The notes under the pieces are model-generated. The model made no database searches, had not been told where the DNA came from, and worked only from the letters and a program-made list of their open reading frames with translations. DNA of 64,000 bases from Paulinella micropora. Taxonomy: Eukaryota > Cercozoa > Imbricatea > Euglyphida > Paulinellidae. Made by a program: the position numbers and the translations under genes. Where the stretch lies: positions 1 through 64,000 of the forward strand of contig WBZZ01003554.1 of NCBI GenBank assembly GCA_019918135.1, given 5' to 3'. Shown here in pieces: positions 31,382-41,231 of this stretch (position 1 is the stretch's first letter; every line of letters begins with the position of its first letter).

Positions 31382-31595
31382 TGTGGACATCACCCCCCGA
31401 ATTATCATGTAAAAAACTTATTTATAGATTTCGTCTGGCCGGACACGTCTGAAATGCCAATTTGATCCTGGTCTTTTGGCTGCTTTTTGTCTTTGCGTCA
31501 CTGAGCTAATATAACGAGACATCATTCTCTTTTTTGAGGACTGTGTTTGGTTATATTACAGACTTACTCTTCCAGCTATCGTTGGGGATAGTACA
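31382..31595 (+). repeat. 3' LTR of E2
   Basis: 214 bases, TG...CA ends. It shares several variant positions (for example ACAGACTT) with the 3' LTR of E1 rather than with its own 5' LTR. Confidence 0.93.
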
Positions 31596-31912
31596 ACATA
31601 CATACATACATAAATACATACATACATACATAGAAACAGACACACACACACACACACACATAGTCAGACAGGCAGACAGAGAGGCAGGCAGACAGACAGA
31701 CAGACAGACACACACACACAGACAGACAAACACACACAAACACACACACACACATAGACAGACAGGCAGACACACAGACAGACAGGCAGGCAGACAGACA
31801 GACAGGCATGCATGCAGACAGACAGATAGACAGACGGACTAGAGACAGAAAGACTGACAGACAGAGAGACAGACAGAAAGACAGACAGACAGGCAGACAC
31901 ACACAGAGATGA
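31596..31912. repeat. (ACAT)n, (AC)n and (AGAC)n microsatellites
   Basis: A short ACAT tail continues the array interrupted by E1 and E2, then (AC)n and a long AGAC/AGGC mixture. AGAC-type repeat also borders the third LTR at 37192. Confidence 0.95.
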
Positions 31913-31916
31913 CTCG

Positions 31917-32038
31917 ACTGAATAACTAGATTTCCACCAAAGATAAAGGTATGACTTACTAGCTATACTTTTCACGTGGACGTTCACTGACTCCAATTGT
32001 AAAATTGTTCTCTCAATAAAAGCGAAGAAGAAGAAAAA
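31917..32038 (+). mobile_element. 3' end fragment of a non-LTR element (family shared with 37898-38010)
   Basis: About 115 bases from CTAGATTTCCACC through TATACTTTTCACGTGGACGTTC to CTCAATAAAAGCGAAGAAGAAG match the reverse complement of 37898-38010 at roughly 90%. The AATAAA followed by a GAA-type tail marks a 3' end, so this looks like a strongly 5'-truncated retroposon in plus orientation. It lies beside virus-derived sequence at 32039. Confidence 0.6.
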
Positions 32039-32039
32039 G

Positions 32040-32455
32040 TCCAAAACTCCTGATAAATCGCTATCTCCGATACCTATCCACGAATAAGTATAATAATCTT
32101 CGGTTTCGTCTGTTGTCCATAAAGCAGTGAAGCGGGCTACAACACCCATACCAGTGCGATATTTTATTTTTCTTTTGCTTACCATACTAGCATCAGCGGT
32201 AGCATTAGCAGTCGTTTTTAATTCCGCCATATTATTCAGAAATGAAACACTCGCATTTGTCTGAGTTAATGCCCATATTCGTGTATTAATGGTATATGGA
32301 AAGATTTCCTGTAATACAGGTGTTAAGGAACTGCTTAGGGTTTCACCAAAAGCAGTCTTCATATGATTAGTTTCAACGTGTCCGTCATATCCAACTTTGA
32401 CATTTACAAACTTTTCGTCTGGATTTTGTGCGATTAAATTTCTTTGGTGAGACAT
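32040..32455 (-). pseudogene. P2 gene downstream of the capsid gene, partial
   Basis: Starts MSHQRNLIAQNPDEKFV and runs about 138 residues before the element is cut. The recognisable part has TGMGVVARFTALW and YYTYSWIGIGDSD. Similar IGIGD-type motifs occur, to my recollection, in virion proteins of some marine viruses, but I cannot name the family. Its position right after the major capsid gene suggests a structural role. Confidence 0.55.
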
Positions 32456-32512
32456 CTCTTGTATATAAACAAAAAAATATTTTTTATTTTCTTTTTTATG
32501 TTTCTTTTTTAA

Positions 32513-34063
32513 CTCATCATAATTTCAATTCCCTTAACAACAATTGTCCTCTGAAGAATAGCGTAAGTATAATAATTCAATTGGACTGCCCCAGTCGCAC
32601 TCCATTCATACCGCCGTTCTGTGTCCAAGGATAGACCTGCCACTTCATAACCCTCTTCTTCTCTCTTGTCATAAAGCGGGCGGTTGTGATCCCAGAAATC
32701 AACATGGAACCAGTTATATTTATACACATTAGAGTTCAAAATAGCAGAGCCCTTAACATTTTCCTTCAATAGCATATAGTCTTCATCGCGAGAGCAAGTG
32801 ATATCAAACTGCTGAATTCTATTACTATCCAAAGTAGTATAATAATCAGTAATCTTAGCCTGTGCTCGGTTATCGCAATCGAATGCGGTGTTTGAAGTTT
32901 CTGTATTATTAAACCCGCTAGTGTAAATTAGGCGAATTCTCTCACCCTGCGAGCGGTTCATCTTCAAAACAAATGACTGGTTCCCGCCGCGAAATTATTT
33001 TTCCAAGAGATATGGTATTCAGTCTTAAACGAAAATCCTTCACCAGCAATCTTTTGTTGAACACCCAAGATAACATTCGGGTCGGTTTCAACAGCGAGAA
33101 ATAAGTTAAGGTTGGTAATATTTGCGGATTGTGCGGTGGCAGTCGCCCCTGCTGCAACACTCAAGACATCAGTTCCATAAAATACTGTTTTCTGTGTTCC
33201 CTCCCACACAATCCTCAGATCAAGAATTTCATTAAAGCCGATAGTCTTATCAATTTCAAAAATGGTTCCAAAAAGCATGCCTAGAGGAATAGACAGATTG
33301 ATAACGGGAGTAGGGGTGTTACTGCCTCCTCCTTCAAAATACTTCGCCTCCTCATAAGCAACATTTACAACAGAGGAGGCTCCCGTTCCTGCTGCAACAA
33401 GCAAATCATTATGACGGCGGGCAGTGATAGGAGGCTGTGTTGCATAATTTTGAACTCTTGTTCCAAGGGTGCGAAGCATTTCGGTTATACGAGTGACAAT
33501 GTGGGCGGATTCATCACCAGCATTAGTAGCACCAATAGCAGTGAAAGCAGTCGCACCATCATCAAATACATTTGCATAACCAGCATCGACCATAGTTTTT
33601 CTATCAGCAGGCGAGGCTTGTGTATCATTAGGCACATTCACTTTTGAAGCATGGCCCCATAACCAGACCCTGCCCCGTGGTTTTCCAAAGCCATAAATCT
33701 ATCATAAGAAATCTCAGGTTTCCAAACCATCTTAGTATAATGTCCCACATGTTGAAGATTACACAGATACTGACCGCTTCGGCTTCGCAGTTCAATCGTC
33801 TTAATCATCGGAAGGCAGTCCATAGGAATTCGGTTATACCTTCCAGCACCGCCACCCGCATCTGGTGTGTAGGTAAATCGCAACACAGATCTTGCGAGGT
33901 TCAAAGGACGAGTAGGAATTTCAAAAGTTGATTCAATTCCTCCAACGTTGGTAATTGGAATTGTCGCAAGACTTTCGCGGGCAGTAAGTTTGTTAAGCGA
34001 ATACTTACCGCGGATAAGTTCGCTTGGGCTATGAGTAAGTTCTCCGCCATATTGGACAGGCAT
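32513..34063 (-). pseudogene. P2 major capsid protein (double jelly-roll), broken
   Basis: Begins MPVQYGGELTHSPSELIRG and continues with NRIPMDCLPMIKTIEL, GQYLCNLQHVGHYTKM and SIPLGMLFGTIFEID, the same protein as in P1 at 57873-59213. This copy continues through the region where P1 is interrupted by the LINE, ending with segments such as WFHVDFWDHNRPLYD. The protein forms the hexameric capsid shell of Polintons and relatives. Broken. Confidence 0.85.
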
Positions 34064-34191
34064 TTTTTGTTTTTGTTTTGAAGTAGTGTAAGTTGATTAA
34101 TACACGAAATATATTTATACAAAAAAAATAAATAATTCTAAAATTAATTAAGTCGATAGCATGCTATCGACAATTGTCCTAAGGGACTAAT

Positions 34192-34860
34192 TTATCTAGC
34201 CTTTAACAAATTGAAAAATGAAGTAAATAAATAATAAACCAGTAATGTCATAACGATACCTAAACCATTAAGATTTATTGCTTGGTCGTTTTCGTCCGTC
34301 AAGTAAAACCTGAATACATTGTTTGAACTCGCAGATAATATCTTCCCGTATTCGCTTCCAGAGCCGTCATAAATGACAGAACCAAAAGGAATTTCGTTCG
34401 CTGTATATATTTCTTGAAGCACATGATTATCACCTTCATTCACCAAATCCGATTGAAAATACAAAGTTTTTTCACCAGTTAGAATAATCACATTTGGCGA
34501 TTTAATAAAATCATTAGCAAAGAAATATGTTGAATTTCTATCAAATCCCATAACCTCATGAATATGTGTATCATCATCAAATATAAACAGCGGTTGAATG
34601 CCTCCGTTATTTGAAACACTGAATGTTAATTTGCCATCCTCCGCTTCTGTGTTTGTATTGTTGCTTGAGACAACATAAGTAAAGTCATTTGGACTTTCTG
34701 CCGTCAGTATCTCAGATAGTTTATTTTTTAAGTTGTTCATTGTGTAGTTTCCCTCAGGTATCGTAATTAAAGCCTCACACCCGTCTTCGGATAATGTAAA
34801 AGTATTATATGGTGAAGCCACAGAGTAATACGACTTTGGAACATAGATATGAAGAATTTT
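34192..34860 (-). pseudogene. P2 penton protein, partial
   Basis: From KILHIYVPKSYYSV to the C terminus the protein matches the P1 penton at 56950-57744. The matching sequence stops at 34860, where the third LTR element begins. Incomplete copy. Confidence 0.88.
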
Positions 34861-34929
34861 TGTCTCGAAGGTTCGCATCCGTGTCCTTCTGACTCGCTGT
34901 CTCTGCATACAGCGTCAGAGCAGTGGCAT

Positions 34930-36162
34930 CGGACTTTGTATATTTTTGGAAGGCCTGTATGATAGCCTGTCTGTCCTTTTTGTCATTACTGGTTGACAAT
35001 AACAGTGGTAGGCGCTGAGCTAGTCGCAGGGGCCGAAGGGGCTGTGTGGGCTGACGGGGCGGAGCGGCCCGAGGGAGCCATATAAGATCCAGAGGAATAT
35101 TTCGGTCCCTTTGTTCCCGCCGCCTTGGCTAATGCAATCTTTGCCTCCATCTCCTTCTTTTCTTTCTCAGCCGCTAGCTCTTTGATATACAGCTCTTGGG
35201 CATGATGAAAAAAAGACAGGATCTTAGCTGCCTTTCGAAGGAACAAGGCCTTGTCCGCCAACTCCTTCTCTCCCGCTTTATTGGTGGGGGGTGGTGCGGC
35301 CGTCCCCTCCAAGATCGTATGATCCTTCGTGAAGACCCACCTCTTCCATGCGTCATCCTTCACCAAGGCCGCATGCAGCTTCTTCATCCTCGTCACCCCT
35401 CCAGCTTCGCCTTCTATTTCCCTCAGGGCCGGGTGAAGGTCCCTGCCAAACTGGGTGTGTTGGAGTTTACCCAGGTCCACTAACTTGGCCTCCATAAGTT
35501 TCAGAGACACATCCATGACATTGATCTGTCCTTTTGGATTCCTGAACTTAAACTCCTTTTCCACTCTCTTTATTGAATCAATGTCCTGACCAGGATCGAG
35601 CAACCTAGCCAGTGCTCTTGTGTTCCATGGCAGCACAGTCTTTCCAGTCTGGTACTCAAAGAGTATAGCACACTCAAACACTGTCCATGAGAGGTCGAGT
35701 AGCTCCAGTAAAGACATATTGTCCCCAAATGAGACGTGTTGCACCTGTAAACTGTGCACCGTCGTCTCTGAGGAATTCTGCCAGAGGCAGAGCTTGCCTT
35801 GGGAGAGGGTAACAGATGTCCTCCTTCTTCAAGGGTTGTCCCCATCGCATTTCTTGGGGAATGTATAGCCATTTATAGGCCTCATCCTTCCCTTTCTTCT
35901 CCTCAAACTCCTTCTTACTTAGTTTGCCATATTCGGCCACAAACCTCGCTTCCTCTCCTCCCTTCTGCTCCTCCTCGACTTCCTCTGCTCCTCCTGTGTC
36001 AAAGGAAGGCGCAGTAAAAAATTGATTCTCTGCTCCTCCTGTGTCAAAGGAAGGTGCCAGATCTCCTCCTTCTGCATGAGAGTCAACGAACTCCTCTTCG
36101 TTTCCTGGGGTTCGCTCACTCTCCCCCCCTCCTTCCTGCCAGTCTTCAGACCTAGTAGACAT
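34930..36162 (-). pseudogene. E3 gag-like region, broken
   Basis: Begins MSTRSEDWQEGGG, followed by a repeated acidic block (APSFDTGGAE twice) and then a capsid-like part with WLYIPQEMRWGQP, FGDNMSLLELLDLSW and WVFTKDHTILEG. The part ends in a helical charged stretch (ELAAEKEKKEMEAKIALAKA) and an Ala/Ser/Pro-rich tail. It aligns by eye with the E1 gag-like region. Broken in about one place. Confidence 0.6.
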
Positions 36163-36292
36163 GGATGCTGAAGGAATACGGATGAGACAGAGTTGTTTCT
36201 ACCCAGTAATTGCTCTGTTCGTCTATGAGGAACGAATAGAGAGAAAAAACGAAAAGACAGTATAGAGAGAGAGCGTCTCACCTCTGTCTTAT

Positions 36293-36329
<37 letters not shown>

Positions 36330-36944
36330 TGAGAAAGAAGTAATCTGTACGACTTTCTCTGAAAATTTGATCTCCTTCTCCACTCCTCTTTTCTTTTTCT
36401 CTTTTTGTTGTTGTATCTGTTATGAGGTACGAGGACCTATGTACAGATAATGTCAAAGAGGCTAGAGAAGCACTCCTTGAGAAGTCGACTTGTCGTCTGA
36501 CACTTGTTCAGACCTATTGTCGAAAGACAGTCAGAGATTTGCAAAAATACTCTGATGTGTGTGGTTTGAGAGGCAACAAAGTGCACAGACTTGAAAGGTA
36601 GAGTACTACGCTCGTGTCCTTCAAGTTTGTTTGTATCTGTGAGTGTTTGTTTGTACGTCTGTTGACCTACTCTGTCTCTGTCTCAAGAGAGAACAAAAGA
36701 ACAGCTACGAGGTCTGGTGTCTGGCCTCCTTGTGAGGACACAGATACAGGCTGTGGAGAGGGTACTGAGACACCTACTCACAAACGCCTAGACGTCTAGT
36801 TTTGCAAAAAGAGCTGTGTGGGGATGTGCTGGAGTATTTGTTTTTTGGAACACCTACTCAGAAGAGATAGGTCTGTCCAATTTTTCTTTCTGCTGTTCCA
36901 AAAACAAGCCAGAAAAGAAATCAGCCTTGTGCTGGTGACTCCAA
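36163..36944 (-). other. E3 leader with poly(T) tract
   Basis: Sequence between the E3 LTR and gag, with a run of 35 T at 36294-36328 and no supported gene. Several short words (TGTCTGA, GACAGTCAG) echo the leader of E1 but no long match is seen. Confidence 0.55.
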
Positions 36945-37191
36945 TGTTACAATCCCCGAAGATAGCTCAATAAAAAGTCGGTAATACAACCAGACACAAA
37001 TCCCCAAAAGAGAATGATGTCTCGTTATATTAGCTCAGTGAAGCCGAAAAGAAAACGGCAACAGACCAAGGTTAAAATGGCATTAGGTCAAATCCGGCCA
37101 AACGATATTGAAAATAATGGAAAAAAACTAGGTGCACCTGACACCAGAAAAAGGGTACTTTTTACCGGCTATCCGGGGGGTGATGCCTACA
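36945..37191 (-). repeat. 5' LTR of E3
   Basis: About 247 bases with TG...CA ends. It aligns with the E1 LTR through ATGATGTCTCGTTATATTAG, AGCTCAGTGA and CCGGGGGGTGATG, with many differences in between. Flanked on the outside by AGAC-type repeat. Confidence 0.8.
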
Positions 37192-37833
37192 GGCAGACAC
37201 TCGGACAGAAAGAGACAGCCAGACAGACAGATAGACAGACACACAGTACAGACAGGTCAGGCTGGTTGGTTCTGTAGTATCTCTGTCTGTCTGTGTCTGT
37301 CTCCTTCTCTCTCTCTCTCTCACACACACACTCTCTCTCACTCTCTCTCACTCTCTCTCACTCTCTCTCACTCTCTCTCACTATCTCTCACTCTCTCCTC
37401 TCTCTCTCTCGCTCTCTCTCTCTCTTTCTCCATCTCTCTCTCTCTCTCTTCCTCTTTCTCTCTCTCTCTCTCTCTGGCTGGTGAATTCATTTTATCATAT
37501 TTGACTATTAGGCAAAAATGATAAAAATCTAGTAAGGCTCGCAATCATGTTAAGCAATTTGGTTGGATAAAGGTATGTTGTTGTGACACACTTTTCATGC
37601 GGTGTTCTCCCAATCATGTTGAGCAATTTGGTAAAAATATAAATTTCTAGAATCTAAGGCGGATTACCGGGCCGTTGCTAAATTGTTTTTGTTTTTGGTG
37701 GATGGTTATGAGGGGGTTGAACCCACGATATCTCTGCCTGGTGAATTCATTTTAACATTTGACTATTAGGCAAAAATGATAAATCTCTCTCTCTCTCTCT
37801 CACACACACACTCACTCACTCACTAACTTTCTT

Positions 37834-37897
<64 letters not shown>
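37192..37897. repeat. AGAC and CT-rich repeats around a possible tRNA-like SINE
   Basis: (AGAC)n at 37192-37260 and CT-rich tracts at 37297-37474 and 37787-37897. Between them two direct repeats of TGGTGAATTCATTTTA and TGACTATTAGGCAAAAATGA lie at 37478-37527 and 37738-37783, and AATCATGTTRAGCAATTTGGT occurs at 37542 and 37611. On the minus strand a B-box-like GGGTTCAACCC (near 37718) and a weak A-box-like TTGCCTAATAG suggest, but do not prove, a tRNA-derived SINE. Confidence 0.5.
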
Positions 37898-38010
37898 TCT
37901 TCGCTTTTATTGAGAAAACAATTTTACAATCGGGCTCAGGGAACGTCCACGTGAAAAGTATAGCTAGTAAGTTATACCTTTATCTAAGGTGGAATTTTAG
38001 TTATTCAGTT
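37898..38010 (-). mobile_element. 3' end fragment of a non-LTR element (minus orientation)
   Basis: Reverse-complement match to 31917-32038. In element orientation it ends CTCAATAAAAGCGAAGAAGAAG and runs into a (GA)n tail, which is the (CT)n at 37787-37897 on the plus strand. Confidence 0.6.
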
Positions 38011-38327
38011 GATCGTATTAAAGGAAAATATTAAATTTGTATTTAGCGGCTCGGTATTATATATATCTAGTATTAATATTATTAATATTAATATTTATGT
38101 TTAGATATATTCAGTAGTGATAATATTATAATATGATATGAATATATATGTTATTGTAAAAGTGTAGTAGTTTATGTCTGGCGGCCCCCCCTCTCTTTTC
38201 TTTTTCGTGAGAAAAAGTGAAAGAGAGAGGAGGAAGTTGGGGCTGTGCGTGGTTGACCATATACGTTGGCTGATCCGGGGAGTTCTCCTTCAAGTAGCAG
38301 ACAGGGGAGCAAACTTGTTGTTCCATC

Positions 38328-38328
<1 letters not shown>
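38011..38328. other. Unassigned sequence
   Basis: AT-rich DNA to 38170, then a mixed segment with a CCCCCCTCTCTTTTC tract and no supported gene. The LINE tail begins at 38329. Confidence 0.5.
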
Positions 38329-38368
<40 letters not shown>

Positions 38369-39917
38369 GAGTGTTTATATTTATAGATATTATGATGTTT
38401 GTTGATGTTTGAGTAGGTATGTCATTAGTGCTGTTTTGAATGGTTTTATTTTTGTTTCATCTGTTATATTTTTTGGGATTGATTTCCATTGATCAGCGAA
38501 GATCTTGGTGAGATATGGGTCTTTGTGATTGACAAAGAGGCTGCTTTTAGTTGAGTATCGCGTTTTGTATGAATGTATGGTATTGATTGGGGTAAAGGTG
38601 TTATTGTGGAGTGGTCTGTTGAGGTGTTTTTTAGGGTAAATGAATGGGTGATTTTCTATGCATACACGGAGTGTATATAGGTGGGTGATGTCAAGTAGTT
38701 TCAGTTGGTTTAGTATTGGTGTGGTGTGCGCGCGGTAATGTGTTTTTGCAATTATTCTGATTATTTTTAAATGTATTTTTATGAGTGGTTGTATGTATTT
38801 CTTTTTGTTGTCATGCGTCCCCCAGATGGAGATGTTTTGTATGAGGTGTGGGTATATGTGTGTGTAGTATAATTGTTTCATTGTTTTTATGTTTAGATAT
38901 CTTTTAGCATAACGCAATGAGTTGATTGTGGGTTGGAGTTTACTGATTATGTTATTGATGTGTTGATCATATTTAAGGTTGTGTTGTAGTGTTATTCCCA
39001 GGAGTTTTGCATGTTTGCATTGCTCGAGGGTGTGGTTGTTTATTGTTATTGTGATATCTTGTTTTGTTTTATGAAAAATTGTGTATGTTGTTTTTGTTGG
39101 GTTCGGTACTAGGTTATTAGAGTGGAAGTAATTTATTAAGTTTGTTATTTCTATTTGTGTTTTTTGTTGTAGGTCTGTGGGAGTTTTGGATGTTATTATG
39201 AGTGTTGTGTCGTCTGCATATGTATATATTGTTCCTTGTTGTATGATATTGATTATGTCATTGATATAGAGTAGGAAAAAGGTAGTTGATAATGTGTTTC
39301 CTTGTGGTATGCAGTGTGTGATGGTGCGTTTGTAAGATTTACCATATTGTGTGTGGACCTCTTGGGTGCGGTTCGAGAAGTAGGATGCAAAGAATTAGAC
39401 TGTTTCTTCGTTGAAATTAAAATTTCGCCGAAGTTTGGCTAGTAGCTTTGAATGCTCTACTGTGTCGTACGCTTTTTAGAGGTCCACATACAATGCTAGC
39501 ACTAATTCTTCTTTGTCTTTATGTTTTTGTATTTGGTTTATTATTGTTTGGATTGTCATGGTTGTGTTTGAGTTAGGTCGGAATGCGTATTGTGTGTGTG
39601 ATATTATGTTATGTTTTGTTAGGTGATCCATTATTTGTTTATTTATTATCGTGTCAAACACTTTAGCTATTATGGGTAGTAGTGATATCGGTCTGTAGTT
39701 GGCTTGCATGCTTGTGTCACTTGCTTTGTATAGTTCAATTACTTTTGTTGTTTTGAGTGCATCTGGGTATTTATTTTCGTTTATGGCTTTGTTGAAAAGG
39801 TTGGTGAGTATAGGTGTGAGGGAGGCATGCATGTCTTTTATAAGTGTTGGTTTTATTTTATATATGTCCTCTGCTTTATCTCTGTTTATGTTTTTAAGTG
39901 TTTTGTTTACAATGTAT
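38329..39917 (-). mobile_element. 5'-truncated LINE with broken reverse transcriptase (Jockey/CR1-like)
   Basis: Minus-strand element ending in a 38-base poly(A) (T run 38329-38366). The reading frame spans 39915 to 38390. It has ANYRPISLLPIIAKVFD, then motif A LYVDL-KAYDTVEH (about 39480-39440), CIPQGNTLS, LLYINDI and the active site TYADDTTL (about 39220). The C-terminal domain of the class ends HQQTS. Two in-frame stop codons are seen, one in motif A after YVDL (39476-39478) and one near 39396 (ETV-stop-FF). There is no endonuclease domain, so the 5' part is missing. (GA)n at 39918-39960 marks the 5' limit. Dead copy. Confidence 0.85.
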
Positions 39918-40891
39918 TCTCTCTCTCTCTCTCTCTGTCTGTCTCTCTCTCTCTCTCTCTGGGTACCGAAATCCGTCACGTTCCGAATGGCTTTTTTCCA
40001 CCGCAAATAACGACATAAATCCCCTGGTCGAACTGCAGACTGCGTTCCTGATCCGTACGGGGACAGTTTCACAAAAAGAGGAACACAAAAAAAGTACTTT
40101 ATTTTTTTATTATTATTTTTTTTTATTTTTTTTTGCCCGACAGTAGTGGTTTAATAACTGTACAAAAGACTTCGCAGATATAGGGCATTGCCGCAATGTG
40201 AGCAAGTCACTCTGTCCGACAACCATAAAACCAAGCTCAGAAGAAAAATAAAGCAAAGCTGTCAGCAAAATCACAATAATGAATCTATAAGACATAAAAA
40301 CTAACATGAACGTGACCTATACTAAACGAAAAATAAAAAATCCTAGAAGACACAGAGCTATCCTAGTTTGCTATTGGGTCTCGGGCCGACCGGTCCGTGC
40401 CCGTTTTGCAACCCAGTTTGAGGCACAGCAGGAGGGGGGGCCGCCTGCCTCGATGCGCAGCTCTTGAATGTATGTATTTTTGCAGGGTGCCCATGTACGA
40501 GTGACTTCTATTGTCCTATCTGCAGAGGTATGTATGTTATACTACTATAGGTATTACTATAGCACACTTATCTTTTTATATAAAATAAGGCTATTTTCAT
40601 ATAAATTCGTCTTACTATTAATTTCAATAAAAATATACATAATTTCATCGAAATTCAATACAAGCATTCTTAATCAATAAATAGTCCATATTTGAATTTC
40701 TCTCAAACTCTAAAAAAAAGATAACTCATCTATCTTTTGCCAAATCAACACGAAGAGACATCAAAACCAGTCTCTTAGTTTTTATCGCTGTGCTAGACTT
40801 AGTTATCCTTTTTTGAAAAAATGAAAGTCCTCTCCTGTTGCGAGTTTGATTAAATTTCTATTTAAATAAATAAAAAATATATTATATATAA
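39918..40891. other. Spacer with GA repeat and unassigned sequence
   Basis: (GA/CT)n at 39918-39960, T-rich stretch at 40099-40134, a GC-rich patch near 40380-40450 (GGGGGGGCCGCCTGCCTCG) and AT-rich DNA up to the first small gene of P1. The left boundary and any terminal inverted repeat of P1 should lie here, but I could not identify one. Confidence 0.5.
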
Positions 40892-41113
40892 ATGGGTAGA
40901 AAACCGACATATACTGCGGAGGAGGCAAGGGCAAAACACGCTGAACGTATGAGAGAGTATCAAAGAAGAAATAAAGAGAAAGCACTTATGAGAGCAAAAG
41001 AATATTATCAAAAAAACAAGGCAAACATACTGAGAAAATCAAAAGAGAAAAGAGAAAAAACCAAGGCTGACCTTATTAGACTTCAGAATATCGTCGGGAA
41101 AATTGAGACCTGA
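40892..41113 (+). CDS. Small basic helical protein of P1
   Basis: 73 residues starting MGRKPTYTAEEARAKHAERM, rich in lysine and arginine with repeating RxxEYYQKNKANIL-type helices. The same YYQKNK-like repeats occur in the C-terminal tails of the GIY-YIG proteins of this element, so it may be a relative or remnant of that tail, or a DNA-binding protein. First gene of the element, about 120 bases upstream of the polymerase, with an (AT)n tract (41156-41182) between. Confidence 0.55.
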   Translation: MGRKPTYTAEEARAKHAERMREYQRRNKEKALMRAKEYYQKNKANILRKSKEKREKTKADLIRLQNIVGKIET

Positions 41114-41147
41114 AAAAAAAATTGAATTTCATATTAAAGATAAGATA

Positions 41148-41189
<42 letters not shown>

Positions 41190-41231
41190 AAATAAAAATA
41201 TTTTTTGGAAAAAATATATTCCAATAAATAT

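Larger units (their letters stand above)
26847..31595 (+). mobile_element. Ty3/Gypsy LTR retrotransposon E2, shorter copy, broken
   Basis: About 4.75 kb in plus orientation, opposite to E1. It has 5' and 3' LTRs of 218 and 214 bases, the same primer-binding site and polypurine tract, and a body nearly identical to E1 in the leader, RT-RNase H-integrase, 3' reading frame and 3' untranslated part. It lacks the gag and protease region and so is about half the length of E1. ACAT flanks both ends, fitting a 4-base target duplication in (ACAT)n. The near identity to E1 implies a recent common origin. Confidence 0.92.
32039..34860 (-). mobile_element. Partial inverted copy of a Polinton-like element (P2), broken
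   Basis: Minus-strand copy of the right-hand part of the element at 40892-59213: penton, palindromic spacer and major capsid gene. It also has one gene beyond the capsid that P1 no longer shows in the window. Nucleotide identity over the shared part looks very high, so the two copies separated recently. Its right limit at 34860 is a sharp junction with the third LTR element, and its left limit at about 32038 is a junction with a retroposon end. Broken, about one or two breaks. Confidence 0.88.
34861..37191 (-). mobile_element. Partial Ty3/Gypsy-related LTR element E3
   Basis: Minus-strand element with a 5' LTR at the right (36945-37191), a primer-binding site just inside it (TTGGAGTCACCAGCAC on the minus strand) and a gag-like region. 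Sequence stops at the junction with P2 at 34860, so pol and the 3' LTR are absent. The LTR and gag are clearly related to E1/E2 but strongly diverged, so E3 is a different and older family member. Incomplete. Confidence 0.78.

Noticed and set aside
37132-37521. Serine/leucine-rich frame through the CT repeats.
   Set aside because: Simple-repeat translation without any start context or domain.
40300-40900. Search for a terminal inverted repeat marking the left end of P1.
   Set aside because: No inverted partner could be found because the right end of the element is cut by the LINE.
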